Positions 21,186 through 31,989 are shown, numbered from the stretch's first letter. The stretch is DNA of 64,000 nt from Amaurobius ferox (GCA_951213105.1 OX578145.1:118837239-118901238), one strand, 5' to 3'. The notes: generated by a model not told the origin, from the letters alone. Made by a program: numbers and translations.

Positions 21186-21737
21186 ACAACTCAATTCAAC
21201 ATAAAAATATCATTCATTTATAAAAATTGTTTTTCTATCGATTTATTATCGGATAAATTGAATAAAAATCGTCTGTCAAACTTCCATACATTACATAATT
21301 ATAGATATTTTACCTAACTTCAAATTACATGAAACAAACTATCCAGTATTCAAATGCATATAAACTAATAATGTAGCGACACAAAATGAAACCGAAACCA
21401 CTCAGCAAATGACACGAATAGCCGCTCTTTTTTCTTCATATAATCTTCTTTTCCCTACCTCCGCGTCTCACCTACCTTCTGCATGTAAAAAAGAATGTTT
21501 ATTTCACGTTCCATCCCGGGTTTAAGGTCAAATGGCACCCTACCTCTTCATGGTTGATTTGCATAGAAATAGTGTAATAGCTTTCTCACGTTGTACTTGG
21601 CCGGCATGTTTTATTCATCGCCAAGAAAGGGGTTTTTATCCTTTTTCTTCCACTCTTGCTTACTATATTGCGTATCGAGATGGTTGGAATTCCCCCTCCT
21701 CCCCATTTTTGTGTATGTGTGGAGCTTATTACTTTCC
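21186..21737. other. No gene seen
   Basis: AT-rich to mixed sequence. A T-rich frame at 21532-21852 has no recognisable domain. Confidence 0.35.
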
Positions 21738-21880
21738 CTACGTGTATAGTATAATGTACATGAAAAAATATTGGGACGGACTTGAAAATACGAATTCGAG
21801 ATTTCGTTGGATGGATACGAGAATTTCTGTACTCGAATCGAAATTTTTTTAAGTGATTCCTATTTATGTGTGTAGCTGTA
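21738..21880 (+). mobile_element. HINE family A, diverged 5' fragment
   Basis: GTATAATGTACATGAAAAAA then TATTGGGACGGACTTGAAAA, ACGAATTCGAGATTTCG and AAATTTTTTTAAGTGATTCC match in order the 5' palindrome, GACGGGGTCGAAAATTCGAATTCGAG and AAGTGATGTC landmarks of intact copies. Confidence 0.5.
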
Positions 21881-22495
21881 GATATGATTCTGGGGGTACG
21901 ATATTCTACGCTTTATCAGCAACAGACTGGATCTCGCTCCCATTGCAGAAAACAACATCCGTAGACTGATTTCGCGCTTGTACATTCCATAGCATCGAAC
22001 AGTTAATACTTGCATGTAAGCTGAGCTGTGTATGATGATGTTATTTGCAATGGATCAAGGAATTCAGTTTTGGGAGTCCCTGGGCTGGAAAAGAATCCCT
22101 GCTTTTACCGCCTGCTGAAATTAGATAGGGATAGAAAAAGAGATTTTTGAAAGTAGAATTTTTTTTAGGGGAAATGGATAGCTGCATTAGAAAATTCTAA
22201 TGCCGCGTCTATTAGTCTAATAATTTTTTAAAGCGTACCGTGGTTTTAAACTAGTAAAAATAGGGTAGAACAAAAATACTATAGGTCTTGGGTATTCCCC
22301 CCACATTTGGCACTAAGTACGGGTCCTTGGGTCTCCTACTTAGGAGCGCCCTTAACCGCGTTGAGTACTTAAAAAGCCTTGGGACGTAGACCGTCAAGCT
22401 GTCGATTGGAATTATGTACAATTGGGGCGCAATCTGAACTTTAGAAATGTCCCCTATAAGCGGGCTTTGTGAATATGAACACACTATGGAATTAT

Positions 22496-22589
22496 TTGGA
22501 AGTCGGCACCTGCTAGCTTCCTTTCCCGGTCGTCCAACCAGCTACTCAAATCCTCGGATGAGTCGGACGGCCTGGGTCTTCCACATTCC
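22496..22589 (+). mobile_element. 5'-truncated SINE tail with 15-bp target-site duplication
   Basis: The insert resembles the tail of the 12.5-kb SINE (GGTCGTCCAACCAGC, AGTCGGACGGCCTGGGTC). It is flanked by perfect 15-base direct repeats ACACTATGGAATTAT at 22481-22495 and 22590-22604. That is the signature of target-primed reverse transcription with 5' truncation. Confidence 0.8.
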
Positions 22590-22604
22590 ACACTATGGAA
22601 TTAT

Positions 22605-23390
22605 CCTCTCAGTTATGTATTGCAATAGTGCACAAGTGGATGGCCAGTTCTCCTCCACACACGTATGCGGCGGTCATGAGAAAAGCGGGATTCGTCTCTA
22701 AAGACAACATTCCGCACTCGGACATTGTCCAGGTTGACCGAGCTCGGCACCAATCCAGACGGTTCTGCCAATGTTTAGGGGTCGGTGTTAGTCGCCTTAA
22801 TGGAAGTCGACACCTAATCCGACCTTCTGCCAGTCGTCTCCGAATAGTATCATTTGATACAGGATGCATGGAGAATGGCATATGCCATCGAATGGTCGAT
22901 AGCGACGTCATGGGATTGGACATCCTCTTCTGACGACACGATCCTCTCGAGCAGATAGATCTCTGTCTGGGCATCCTGATCCTCTGCAATGGTTACATGT
23001 GCCTTTTCTGATCCACTTTTGCCAAAGCTAATCAATTATCATATCGCTCCGACCGAGATGGCGACTGATACGTCTGTTTGAGCAACCAACTTCCCTTGAG
23101 CCTATGATGAGCCCTCTCTCTAAATCCGACAATTTTTCGAAAGGTATCTTTGTACACAACTTGCAGTAATAAAAAGCAGAAAATTCAGTTCCAATTGCCC
23201 GTGAATGAGAAACCGATCGTTTTAAATGCTGCACGATGTATCGTCCTCATGCGCGTTACATGGAGCCCTATAACATAATTGGCACTGACAGTTTGATAAT
23301 TTGTATAACGCTTTAAACGACGTTTGCATGCTGAGTTTCGCGGCTGTAGCTCCATTTTTATGAGTGCATATATTTTTTAGCAACAGAGTG
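22605..23390 (-). mobile_element. Tc1-like transposon, degenerate copy 2
   Basis: The right edge on the minus strand is CACTCTGTTGCTAAAAAATA bounded by TA (23391-23392), a normal Tc1/mariner 5' terminus. The transposase relic follows and stops soon after the first catalytic motif, near the SINE target duplication. The 3' half is missing. Confidence 0.75.
22640..23234 (-). pseudogene. Tc1-like transposase pseudogene (copy 2)
   Basis: The minus strand gives SDLERGLIIGSREVGCSN then RRISRHLGRSDMIID at about 23030-23140, which is the paired-type helix-turn-helix. A WQKWIRKG stretch and LSTIRWHMPFSMHP follow, then TIRRRLAEGRIRCRLPLRRL (22780-22860), and a frameshifted DES-type catalytic motif near 22690. 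At least two frame changes are needed, and everything after the RVWRR motif is absent. Family length is about 340 residues, of which roughly 190 are represented. Inactive. Confidence 0.75.
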
Positions 23391-23392
23391 TA

Positions 23393-23780
23393 TATATCGA
23401 TATATGTATATACCTTTTATACATGTAATATATACGGATGGACCATTCAAGATTTAATTACATATAATATTTCCTGGTATATATTATTTTCCAATTCTAG
23501 TACATATTGCACTATACTGTTATCTGCAAAGGTTGTATTTCATGCTGCCATCCATATATGTTGTGTTTTCTCAAGTGTATAAAAAAAAGTCCAAAATATT
23601 TCCCTTAAGACTTCAACTTATCACTGGAGCTGATAACTTTGGCTTCAAGTGCTCGAAACTAGCACTTTTCGATTATCTAAGACGTTTCCTTGGAACGAAA
23701 AGAAAATAGATGCAAACATTTTAACCCTTGTTTGAAATTTAAATGTAGTTGTATTTTAGGAACAGCAGAAATTGAACTGG
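23393..23780. other. No gene seen; AT-rich
   Basis: Sequence leading up to the polypyrimidine tract of the exon-like segment at 23796. No other feature. Confidence 0.35.
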
Positions 23781-23795
23781 TTTCTTCTCTTTCAG

Positions 23796-23837
23796 GTTGC
23801 AGCAGGATGTGAACCTTCCTCGATGAGCTATGATTTG
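23796..23837 (+). CDS. Candidate 42-nt internal exon (unknown gene)
   Basis: A strong acceptor, TTTCTTCTCTTTCAG (23781-23795), and a strong donor, GTGAGTAAT (23838-23846), bracket exactly 42 bases, a multiple of three. Only one of the three frames is open, giving VAAGCEPSSMSYDL. The combination of a good polypyrimidine tract, a consensus donor, phase symmetry and a single open frame is the best host-gene exon candidate in the window. No flanking exon of the same gene is visible, so the gene would have very long introns and the product cannot be named. It may also be chance. Confidence 0.35.
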
Positions 23838-23974
23838 GTGAGTAATATTTCTTTATCATTCCGCTTTAAACCGGTATATTTGTGTTTTGCACTCTTATCA
23901 GAAAACCCTTTCATTCAAAAACTGCAAACTGAAGTGATGAAGGATATAGAGGAATCTTGAATAGTTCCGTAAGC

Positions 23975-24170
23975 CCCAAACCCGACCCGCGCACGCAATA
24001 ATGAAAACTGTCGACCCGAACCCGTAACGTGTGACCCGACCTGAATACCCGACCTGCAATGGAATTGCATTTTAAAATATATTCAATAGATTTTTAATTT
24101 GTAACGCATATGTTCAATTTTCTGCTATTTACAGTTTGTAACCACCGTAAAATAGAATAAGGTACAGCCT
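23975..24170. repeat. CCCGACC-rich low-complexity flank (left part)
   Basis: Repeated CCCGACC / CCCGAACCC words at 23980-24060 recur at 26300-26410 on the same strand. They appear to be one region interrupted by the piggyBac-like insertion. Confidence 0.45.
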
Positions 24171-24289
24171 TTAACACTTAAATGTACCGACACTCAATAT
24201 ATACCTATTAGTAGAGTCAAATGACCGGTTTTTAGATAAAAACTTTATTTTTTCTGATTGAATGCAGGTAATATTGATTTTAGTAAGGA

Positions 24290-24815
24290 AATATTAAACA
24301 AAGTAACTTTAAGGCAATAGACTCCATTCGGTTCCTAAAACTCGGATTTGCTTCTTTTATTGTGCATGTTCTTATATGTTTCATAATACGGTGGCCAATA
24401 ATCAACGAAAATGCAGTCTTCACTTTACCCTTTATAATATTACGTTTTGCATATCCCGTTGGATCTGATTCTTCCCTGAAAATGTTATAAAGTGCTATTC
24501 TCCCAGATGTAGCATCTATTTGCATTTCTTCCCAAACAGTGCCATCAATCGAAATATACTGCTCATTTTTTCATTCTCATCTTCAGAACTTGAGAACAAT
24601 CTCATTCTTTTTCGTCCTCTACGCATTAGATTCACAATATTCTCCTCTTCATCGCCTGTATCTGTAGCCTCACACTCAGTGTCTAATAGATCATTATCAT
24701 TTTCAAATAATATATCTTCACTTTCAGAAAGTTCACCTTCATCCATTTCCGAAAATTCTTCGTCTATGTTATCTATTTCTTCTAAGAACTTGGCGTGTCT
24801 TGAATGTTTCGGCAT
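24290..24815 (-). pseudogene. piggyBac-like transposase N-terminal fragment
   Basis: Starts MPKHSRHAKFLEEIDNIDEE at 24815 with a long acidic segment, then a basic RRGRKRMRLF stretch and SSSEDENE. After a frame change near 24550 it continues TVWEEMQIDATSGRIALYNI, then PTGYAKRNIIKGKVKTAFSL and ISHR-like MKHIRTCTIKEAN. This order (acidic tail, then a GR..NI...P..YAKRNI...AF motif) is that of piggyBac transposases, which are about 550-600 residues. About 170 codons remain and the DDD catalytic domain is missing, so it is non-functional. Confidence 0.7.
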
Positions 24816-25150
24816 GTTTTCAGGGTGAAGATTAGGAAATGGAGTAACGCTGAAAAAATAAAATATAAACTAACTAGCAATACTTTTTAGTTTTTATCAC
24901 CTTTTCTTGCAACTTGGAATTTTATGCGCTTTATTGAAATTTTAATACACGATTATTTTAAATTGAACTTACTACGCATCAGTCCTTGCAGAAATACGCA
25001 GGAAACTGACGAAAATATGTGGAATGTGCATGTACATCACATTTTCTGACCCCGATAACCTTATACGGCAATAAATTTTTCTCCCGGTCAAATGACCGCT
25101 CGTGGTAGATAATGGTACACTATGTATCTTTATCGTATAAACACAAGAAG

Positions 25151-26112
25151 AAAAATCTGATGTGGGCAGCACATGGCTTTCCCTGAAGACTCATATTCAT
25201 CTTCTCTTCATTTATTTTATAATTCATTAGATTGGGTTTAATTGCTCAAAATAACACTCAATTTGCATTTCTAATTCATTTTTTGTTTTTATTGGGTAAT
25301 TGGACATTTTTCCGAAATCGGCTTAACAAAAATTCAAGAAATCTCAAATATCTTGAGAACGGTTAGTCATAAAGTATAATAGAGTGTGTTATATTCTTTT
25401 CCTCGTCAAAAATTGCGTATAAAACAAGAATTTAATTGATACATTTGAGCATACACTACTTATTCTTTTTTTTTAGATTTTGGCAATTTGAGCGGGCCAT
25501 TTCGTAAAAAAAGACAGATTTTATTATTTTCTTATTCGTACCAAAATCTGACCAACATCAGAGTATACCAAAAATAACTTATCTGCCAAATTCTGTGAAA
25601 TTTGGTTAATTAGTACTTTAGCTAGGGTGGATACATGAAATTTTTGCGAGCCATTTCCTAAAAAAAGGCAGGTTTGTTCTTTTCCGAATCGTACCAAAAT
25701 CTAATTAGCACCAGAGTATCCCACATGTGATTTATCTACCAAATTTTGTGAAATTTGGTCAATTTGTATTTCAACTAAAGTGAATACATGAAATTTTTGC
25801 GGACCACTTTGCAAAAAAAAAGGCGGGTTCTTTTTTTCGAATTGTACCCAAAACTAATCAGCATCAGGGTCACACCCAAGGGTCTTACCTCCCAAATTTT
25901 ATGAAATTCGGTCCATTAGTTTTTGAGTTAGAGGGGATACATACATTGCACAGACACACAGACAGACACACACATAGACGTCACGCTAAAAATATTTTTT
26001 TCGTATTCTAGAGGTCTCGAAACGTGTAGATCCGTCGAAAACTCGAGTTGCGATTTTCGACATAATTCCAATACTTTCCCCATACATTACCATGAAGTAG
26101 TGAAAGTAAAAA
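25151..26112 (-). mobile_element. HINE family B, full-length, inserted in the piggyBac relic
   Basis: The 3' end AATCTGATGTGGGCAGCAC is at 25155 and the 5' palindrome region (CCCCATACATTACCATG) at 26078-26094, with a CAGACACACAGACAGAC microsatellite at 25951-25975. Three tandem copies of a roughly 150-base core (each with GGATACAT, GAAATTTGGT and GTACCAAAATCTAAT-type words) lie between 25490 and 25940. It disrupts the piggyBac-like leader, so it is younger than that element. Confidence 0.8.
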
Positions 26113-26288
26113 TAAATGGGGTAAAAACATGTAGGGAAAGTAAAAATAAATATTGAAAAATTGACTGTATACATTTAATAGAAAAAGTCATGAAGTCAAG
26201 TCAGGAAACGCGACAACATTATATGCGAATTTTCTAATTAAAAGTTTATAACCGGTCATTTGACCTGTCATAGTACGTTTATTGTTAA

Positions 26289-27104
26289 AAATAATTGTTG
26301 CAGATAAACCCGCAACCAGAACCGTAGCTTGAAAAGTAAAGAAAACCCGATTCAAACTAGATCGGCAAAGCCGGTAACCCGCGGATCTGCATATACCCGA
26401 CCCGATACAGAATTCTATTTCCTACCTATACTGGTATATAGTAAATGGATGTTTGACTGTATTCCGAAGTGACACGATTTTCTAAAAGTTGTTTGAGGCA
26501 ATCTGTTTATTATCCCACTTAAAAAACACTTTTTAAATTGCATCCATTTGAAGTGGGCCCTGCAAAAAAATCATGTGGGCGTTATCGGTCGACTTCTTTT
26601 TAGACACCTTTTGTACGTCACTGCCTAAAAATATGCGTCTTTAGATCACACTTTATTTTTAGTTCACCCAGAACTGTCGTTTCCATATAGTGTGGGCGTA
26701 ACTTTGAATAAAATGCGGTTTCTGTTAAACATTTTTTGTTTCTTATTCATATTTCGACATGTTTATGTTTAGTATATCCCTATGTGTGTGCAGTGTGTTT
26801 ATTAAAAGTGATATAAAAAGTTAGCCGTCAAATGTCGTGAATGTTTTGTTCTCCTCAGACGAGACCAACGTTCAAAGGTCGGATTTTTGACCCCATTGGA
26901 ATGATTTCTTTTTGTATAAACGTCTAGTATTGAAGCCTGTCAGCCACAAAAACTCTTAAAAAATTAATTTACAATTTTTTTTAATAATTTCTATTTTGTT
27001 AACAATGCATGTTGCTTAGAGTTGAAAAGAGTCATTTTAATCGATAATGGCTCAGTTAGATTCTGTCCCGCGTTCGATATTATAAGTATGCAACGATTCA
27101 GTCT
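26289..27104. other. No gene seen; contains a dispersed repeat
   Basis: 26300-26410 continues the CCCGACC-rich region. 26925-27105 resembles 49285-49640 (AAGCCTGTCA, TTGTTAACAATG, CAGTTAGATTCTGTCCCG). No coding signal. Confidence 0.45.
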
Positions 27105-27112
27105 TCTAAGTC

Positions 27113-27806
27113 AGTGTTTCTTAACCGCCGGGCCGCGAGAGATTCTCTTGAAATGTGTCGTTTTAGTTTTCTAAGCATTTTTTATGAATACATATTTCAT
27201 AGTGGAAATATTCTAATAATAATATTCGCAAATGTGTCGAAAAGTTCAGAACCAGAACGCCTAAATAACATCTGGTAGCAAATGTCAGTGACCAAGCCAC
27301 ATTTCAATTTTAATATCAATAAGATGCTGCTCAGCTGACTTCTGTAGATAAATATTCTATGGCTAAATATTGCAATGGATAGATATTTTTCTCTTCCAAT
27401 ACAGTTCGTTTTTTTTTCAAACCAACGTCAGTAAAATCAATTTAATAATACAATAATTAATTTTATACTAAATAATATTATAAATTTTTGGAGATAAAAA
27501 TGGGAAATGTCAATGAAAATCAACACACATTAATTTAATGATTTGGGTCTGGGGAAATTGCAATATGCTCATTAGTCCAGTGATTGATAACTTATTTAAA
27601 TGTAATTTTATATTTTGTCAACATCGTATACATAAATGTACTAATACACTTTGTGATTATTCCATAATTAATCATTAGTACTTATGTCAGTTTAATATAT
27701 GAACTTAAAAAAAAGAATTAGAATGACATTTACGAGTCAATTTGTTAGGGCCCTCGTTTTATAAAAAGAATAATTGCTGCGGTCTCACAAAGGTTGAGAA
27801 GCTCTG
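27113..27806. mobile_element. Non-autonomous hAT-like element
   Basis: The left end (C)AGTGTTTCTTAACCGCCGGG and the inverted right end CAGAGCTTCTCAACCTTTGTG form imperfect terminal repeats of hAT type. The flanking 8-mers TCTAAGTC (27105-27112) and TCAAAGTC (27807-27814) agree at 7 of 8 positions, as expected for an aged 8-bp hAT target duplication. The 690-base interior is AT-rich and lacks transposase. Confidence 0.65.
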
Positions 27807-27814
27807 TCAAAGTC

Positions 27815-28131
27815 ATTCGAAAGGGGGGTGGCATCTGTGGGGAGGCGGTTTTATAGGAAAGCGCAATCGCAATACGCAATTATCATATAATAAAGAGTTT
27901 CAGGAAAATCTATTTACCCACGCCCTCCCCCTCCCCCCAAAGGGAAAAAATTGAAAATCCTATGATCTGTATTAAACGAAACCGAAAACAAAGAATAAAC
28001 GTATTGAACTTATTAAATTGCAAATCCATTTCGGCTCCATCGGGCTGAGGCCATCGACGATATTTTCATTAGACTTTGGTTTAATTATAGTCTGAAGTTT
28101 CATTATCACATGAGTTCTCTACGGTCGCATA
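27815..28131. other. No gene seen
   Basis: G-run then C-run stretches (27820-27950) give spurious open frames. No family recognised. Confidence 0.35.
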
Positions 28132-28133
28132 TA

Positions 28134-28626
28134 CAAGGTAGGATCATAAAGTTCGGAGACTGTGCTGATATCTCCAACCCTGATTGGAGGAGGGAGGAAC
28201 TATTTTACCGTGGCGTAGAGGCACATGTGACGCGAGATGTGAAAAAGAAGAAGCAGGTGTTTTCCCAGACAATGCGTGTCAGTGAACTGTAGTCGTTCGC
28301 GTTCGTCGAAAACGGAAATGTCGTTTGAAGAAAAACATTGCACCTGTTGTAGAAGGTGCAATGTTTCTGTCGGCGATTTCTCCAAACGCTGGCAGAATTT
28401 GATATTCGCACGTTGTTCTTCAAACGCCATTTCCTTTTTCGACGAGCGTGAACGACTACAGTTCACTGACACGCATTGTCTGGAAAAACCCTGCACTGCG
28501 GACCAGTTTCTTCCTTTTCACATCCTTCGTCACATGTGCCTCTACGCCACGGTAAAATAGTTCCCCTCTCCTCCAATCAGGGTTGGAGATATCAGCACAG
28601 TCTCCGAACTTTATGATCCTACCTTG
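28134..28626. mobile_element. Fold-back (palindromic) mariner derivative
   Basis: Both ends read CAAGGTAGGATCATAAAGTT inward and TA flanks each (28132-28133 and 28627-28628). The roughly 493 bases form one long imperfect palindrome with arms of about 200 bases. The centre is a perfect 13-bp inner hairpin, AAACATTGCACCT / AGGTGCAATGTTT. The right arm carries the transposase start on the minus strand. The left arm carries the same 5' leader and the first five codons on the plus strand. It therefore looks like two mariner 5' ends joined head to head after an internal deletion. Its transcript would be a long double-stranded hairpin. Confidence 0.8.
28322..28430 (-). pseudogene. mariner transposase N-terminal stub inside the fold-back element
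   Basis: The minus strand encodes MAFEEQRANIKFCQRLEK then SPTETLHLLQQVQCF, about 33 residues. This matches the start of mariner-type transposases (first helices of the DNA-binding domain). It then runs into the inverted arm and loses similarity. The rest of the roughly 340-residue protein is absent. Confidence 0.65.
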
Positions 28627-28628
28627 TA

Positions 28629-30015
28629 GAAATTCTGTCAGGGCTTATACATTTTGTACGTTATAAATGAAGATTCGTTATAAACCAGGTTCTCTATAAC
28701 CGCTTTCCGCTTCATATGAATGGATTTTAAAACATTCACCGACGAAAATATAATTGCTCTGCGCATTACTCAGCTTTACATAATTTCTCTGCGTTGCAAA
28801 TAAGGAATATTCAGTGTTCGATTCATTATTGAGTCTATTAATCACGGTTAAATGGTGGTCAAACGTGTTGACAAAAACGACCGCTAAATATAGACTACCA
28901 TCATTAATTTAAAGGGTTGTTTTTCACGTAATCGCGTATAAATATTCACAATATTCTTGCACTTTCGGCATCGTTTTTTAGAGATGATTTCTAACGGTTC
29001 CGTCACAGTAATGCAAATGGCGCTTGAAAAGCAAAAAAAAAAAAGTAAACTTGTTTAGAATTTCCTCTAAAGCATTTTTGACCTTAACCTGCGTATCTGT
29101 GGACATAATTTCCAAGGGCAAAAATCGTTTGAGAGTTTGAGGAAAACATGTAAATTATAATTAACGGGGAAAGTAAACGAAAACAGTATTTGACAAATTT
29201 TCTGAATATGAGTTATACAGTTTTAGTCTTAAAGCGAAGCCGCCTTTGCAATGTTGGGGTGCCCCCTTCATTGTCAATATTGTTCAGACGTTTCCTCAGG
29301 AATCGAGGGTGCATTATCAATTTACAAGGATGTCTGAATTTCTGGAGATGTAACTCTTTATTTAAAGTACTAATAAGCGCAAACAGGAACAATATACAAC
29401 TAATAACTCTTACAAGGTCACGGGAAAAACACGTAACTCGTGAAGTTCTTAAACGATCTGCAGAATTCAATAAGTTTCCAGAAGTCGCCAAGTTGGCGAT
29501 ATTTCACCAGGTTCGTGGGCCAAACTTATATAAACTTGATGTTCTCTCGTACCTTAGAAATGTATAGTTATTTCCATTATGTATTTTACTTTAGTGACCA
29601 TAGACCTCTGTTATCTGTTGTGAAGGAAACAAATGAGACTGTAACCAACAACTCAACTTTTTGAGTTTCATTTTGCAAGACGTGATTCCACGTAAAACAA
29701 TTTCGATTCCATCGGACTGGAATCACCACCGATTTTTTTTTTATTTTTTTTATTTGAAATAACAGTTAGATTGTTTATATTTGTGTTGTACTGGCCTAAT
29801 AATGTTTCGCCATTGATATATTATTTTTTCCGGGAAAAAAAGAAAAGAGGGAGAATCACCCTAGTACGTCTGGCGTTAAAACAGACTAGCAAAGTAAAGT
29901 GCGGATACTTTTTGTAGTTCCGCAGAGGTTGTAGTCACAAAGTTTAAGAACCGCTCTGTTCTTGGTATATTTTACTAGGAAACGTTAGAAACCTTTGACA
30001 TGTTTGTGTAAAGAC
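28629..30015. other. No gene seen; short HINE-A relic near 29480
   Basis: CCAGAAGTCGCCAAGTTGGCGATAT at 29478-29502, with the following TTCACCAGGTTCGTGGGCC, resembles the minus strand of the 20-bp-periodic zone of HINE-A. Otherwise AT-rich. Two overlapping open frames at 29190-29567 (+) and 29213-29491 (-) have no recognisable domain. Confidence 0.4.
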
Positions 30016-30818
30016 CGCCATGCACGTACAGTTTGACCTTCAGTTAGAACTGACAAGCCAAACTCTGACAGTTATACCTGTTTGCCCTGCGCCCCACACA
30101 CGCACATGTCGGACTGTTGGTTCATTATCTTCAGTATGCGTATGCCTTTACACGAAAATAATACAAACACAGACGATGTCGAGCAACACATGCAAATCTG
30201 TGGACTGAAAGTTCGGCGGAAAGGCCACGGAATACACGTCAGTTTCGCCGCAGAGCTGGCACGACCGGCGGTCGTCAGAACTGCGAGAATTCTCACAGTC
30301 CAAAAGATTTGCCAGCAAGCTTCCCCACTTGCACCAATTCGGCCTTTAAAACTAAACTGTCGTTTTCCTTCGGGCCATGCATGTACAGTTTGGCATACAC
30401 GGACCATATACGTCCACAGGTTTGCAAGCGTTGTTCAACATCGTCTGTTCACTCACAATAAGATCCAAGGCAAAATGATGATGATGAACTAGCAGTCTGC
30501 TCTGTGTGTCTGTAGAATGCGGAACAAACATGCATAACTGTCGCAGTTTGACCTATCAGCTCTAACTGAAGGCCTACCTGTACGTGTATGGTGGGTCTTC
30601 ATCGGGCCATGCATGTGCAGTTTGGCATACACGGGCCAAACATCCACAGGTTTGCAAGCGTTGCTCAATACCATCTGTTCACTCACAATAAGATTCCAAG
30701 GCATGATGATGAACTAGCAGTCTGCTCTGTGTGTGTGTAGAATGCGGAACAAACATGCATAACTGTCACAGTTTGGCTTGTCAGTTCTAACTGATGGCCA
30801 ACCTGTACGTGTATGGCG
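30016..30818. mobile_element. Fold-back element with tandemly duplicated right arm
   Basis: The left end CGCCATGCACGTACAG pairs with the right end CTGTACGTGTATGGCG. Inside, CAGTTAGAACTGACAAGCC (left) is the exact inverse of GGCTTGTCAGTTCTAACTG (right). The ACAGACGATGTCGAGCAACA stretch of the left arm is the inverse of a right-arm segment. The right arm is present twice as a 232-bp tandem repeat (start points 30371 and 30603). No coding frame is convincing and no class-defining ends are seen. Confidence 0.7.
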
Positions 30819-31989
30819 AACTTAAAGTGTAAGATTATAATTTTTCCACAGGCCTCAAACTAGATCCTGCCCAGTTCGTATATGCTTGTACCTCCCAGAG
30901 AATCATATTTCAGTGGTTTTTCAATATGGATGACAACCACCGACAAAGGCATTCTTTGTACCTTTGGTTGTTTATCTCACAAAAAGGTTTTCTGCTTTTA
31001 TGTTTTGTTTACGTATATATGAAAAATAAACACCCCTTATCTAATAACCCCTTCCAAATTCCGACATAATCCTTTGAAATTTCGTGCATTCTTCTTCCAA
31101 AAGCACCTATTTTGTTAAGCGAAAAACACCCAATGCGAGTATTCCGGACCTTTGTCCGAATGATCTGCAGCCCTCTAATTCTCTTCCAAGGAGAATGAAA
31201 AAATCAGTTTTCCAAAAGGAAAAGAAAAGAAACCGAGAATTGGTGAAAGAGCACCTCTGGACGAACTTCACTTTTAGAGGGTGTGTCCCCCCCTCGGAAC
31301 AAGAATTTAGGAATTACGGTTTTTCATGGAAGATTAGCTAATGCGTGTATTTCTGGCACTTATAATGCTAGGAGAAATTTTCTCACATCCTTAAATTACA
31401 GCATTACACGTATTGAAAAAGCTTGTCTGAAAGTTTTGAATTCAAGCGCTGAGAAAGGCCTTTATGGGCCCTCACAGCGATGCTTTTCATGCTCGATAAT
31501 GCACAGGATTTGTAATTTCTATAAGACTTCGCGCGGAAAATATATGCATTTGAAAAGCGTTTATAGTCGACGCAATTATCGTGATTTATTATAGTGAGGC
31601 AATTTGAATTATTTTCATTCTTTGCACTTCAAAAGTGCTATATAATTTTCTTATTTATTTATTTTTTGCTTATCTATAATACATAGTAAATATGAAGGAT
31701 GTTGTGATAATATGATGGAGATAAAAATGCGACGGATAGGTTTAGATGTTCTAGGAAGGGGAAACACAGCAGGTTTGGAACGTATTACCCCTTTGGAATA
31801 TTTTGGAAGGATTTGGAGGCGCAATATTAAAAGGATGAGTAGAGGAGCTAGTTATTAGAAGAAACAAAAGGATGAAAGGGACAATGTAACTTTATCACAA
31901 TGAATACGGGCAGGCGTAGTACTATGTTTTTCACAAACTATCCTTGAAGACGGGAAACGCTTTTCAACCAGCTCTTTATTAAAAATATT
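30819..31989. other. No confident gene; 85-codon frame of unknown meaning
   Basis: A plus-strand frame at 31084-31341 (with KSVFQKEKKRNRELVKEH in its middle) has balanced codon use but no family resemblance, no promoter and no splice partner. The rest is AT-rich. 31700-31860 has several GGA-rich words but no domain. Confidence 0.3.

Larger units (their letters stand above)
24171..26288 (-). mobile_element. piggyBac-like transposon, deletion derivative
   Basis: TTAA stands at both edges (24171-24174 and 26285-26288), the target specificity of piggyBac. The inward sequences are similar inverted repeats: TTAACACTTAAATGTACC at the left and TTAACAATAAACGTACT (minus strand) at the right. Each is followed by a TCAAATGACCGG block. 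An N-terminal piece of transposase is present in minus orientation, the catalytic part is deleted, and HINE-B (25151-26112) is inserted in the leader. Confidence 0.7.

Noticed and set aside
23975..26410. CCCGACC-rich flanks read as telomere-like or as terminal inverted repeats
   Set aside because: Words are irregular and in the same orientation on both sides, so they are neither a telomeric array nor inverted ends. One interrupted low-complexity region is simpler.
31084..31341. 85-codon frame with balanced composition
   Set aside because: Looked coding at first, but there is no homolog I can name, no good start context or splice signals, and no support from neighbouring frames. It is kept only as a note in the features.
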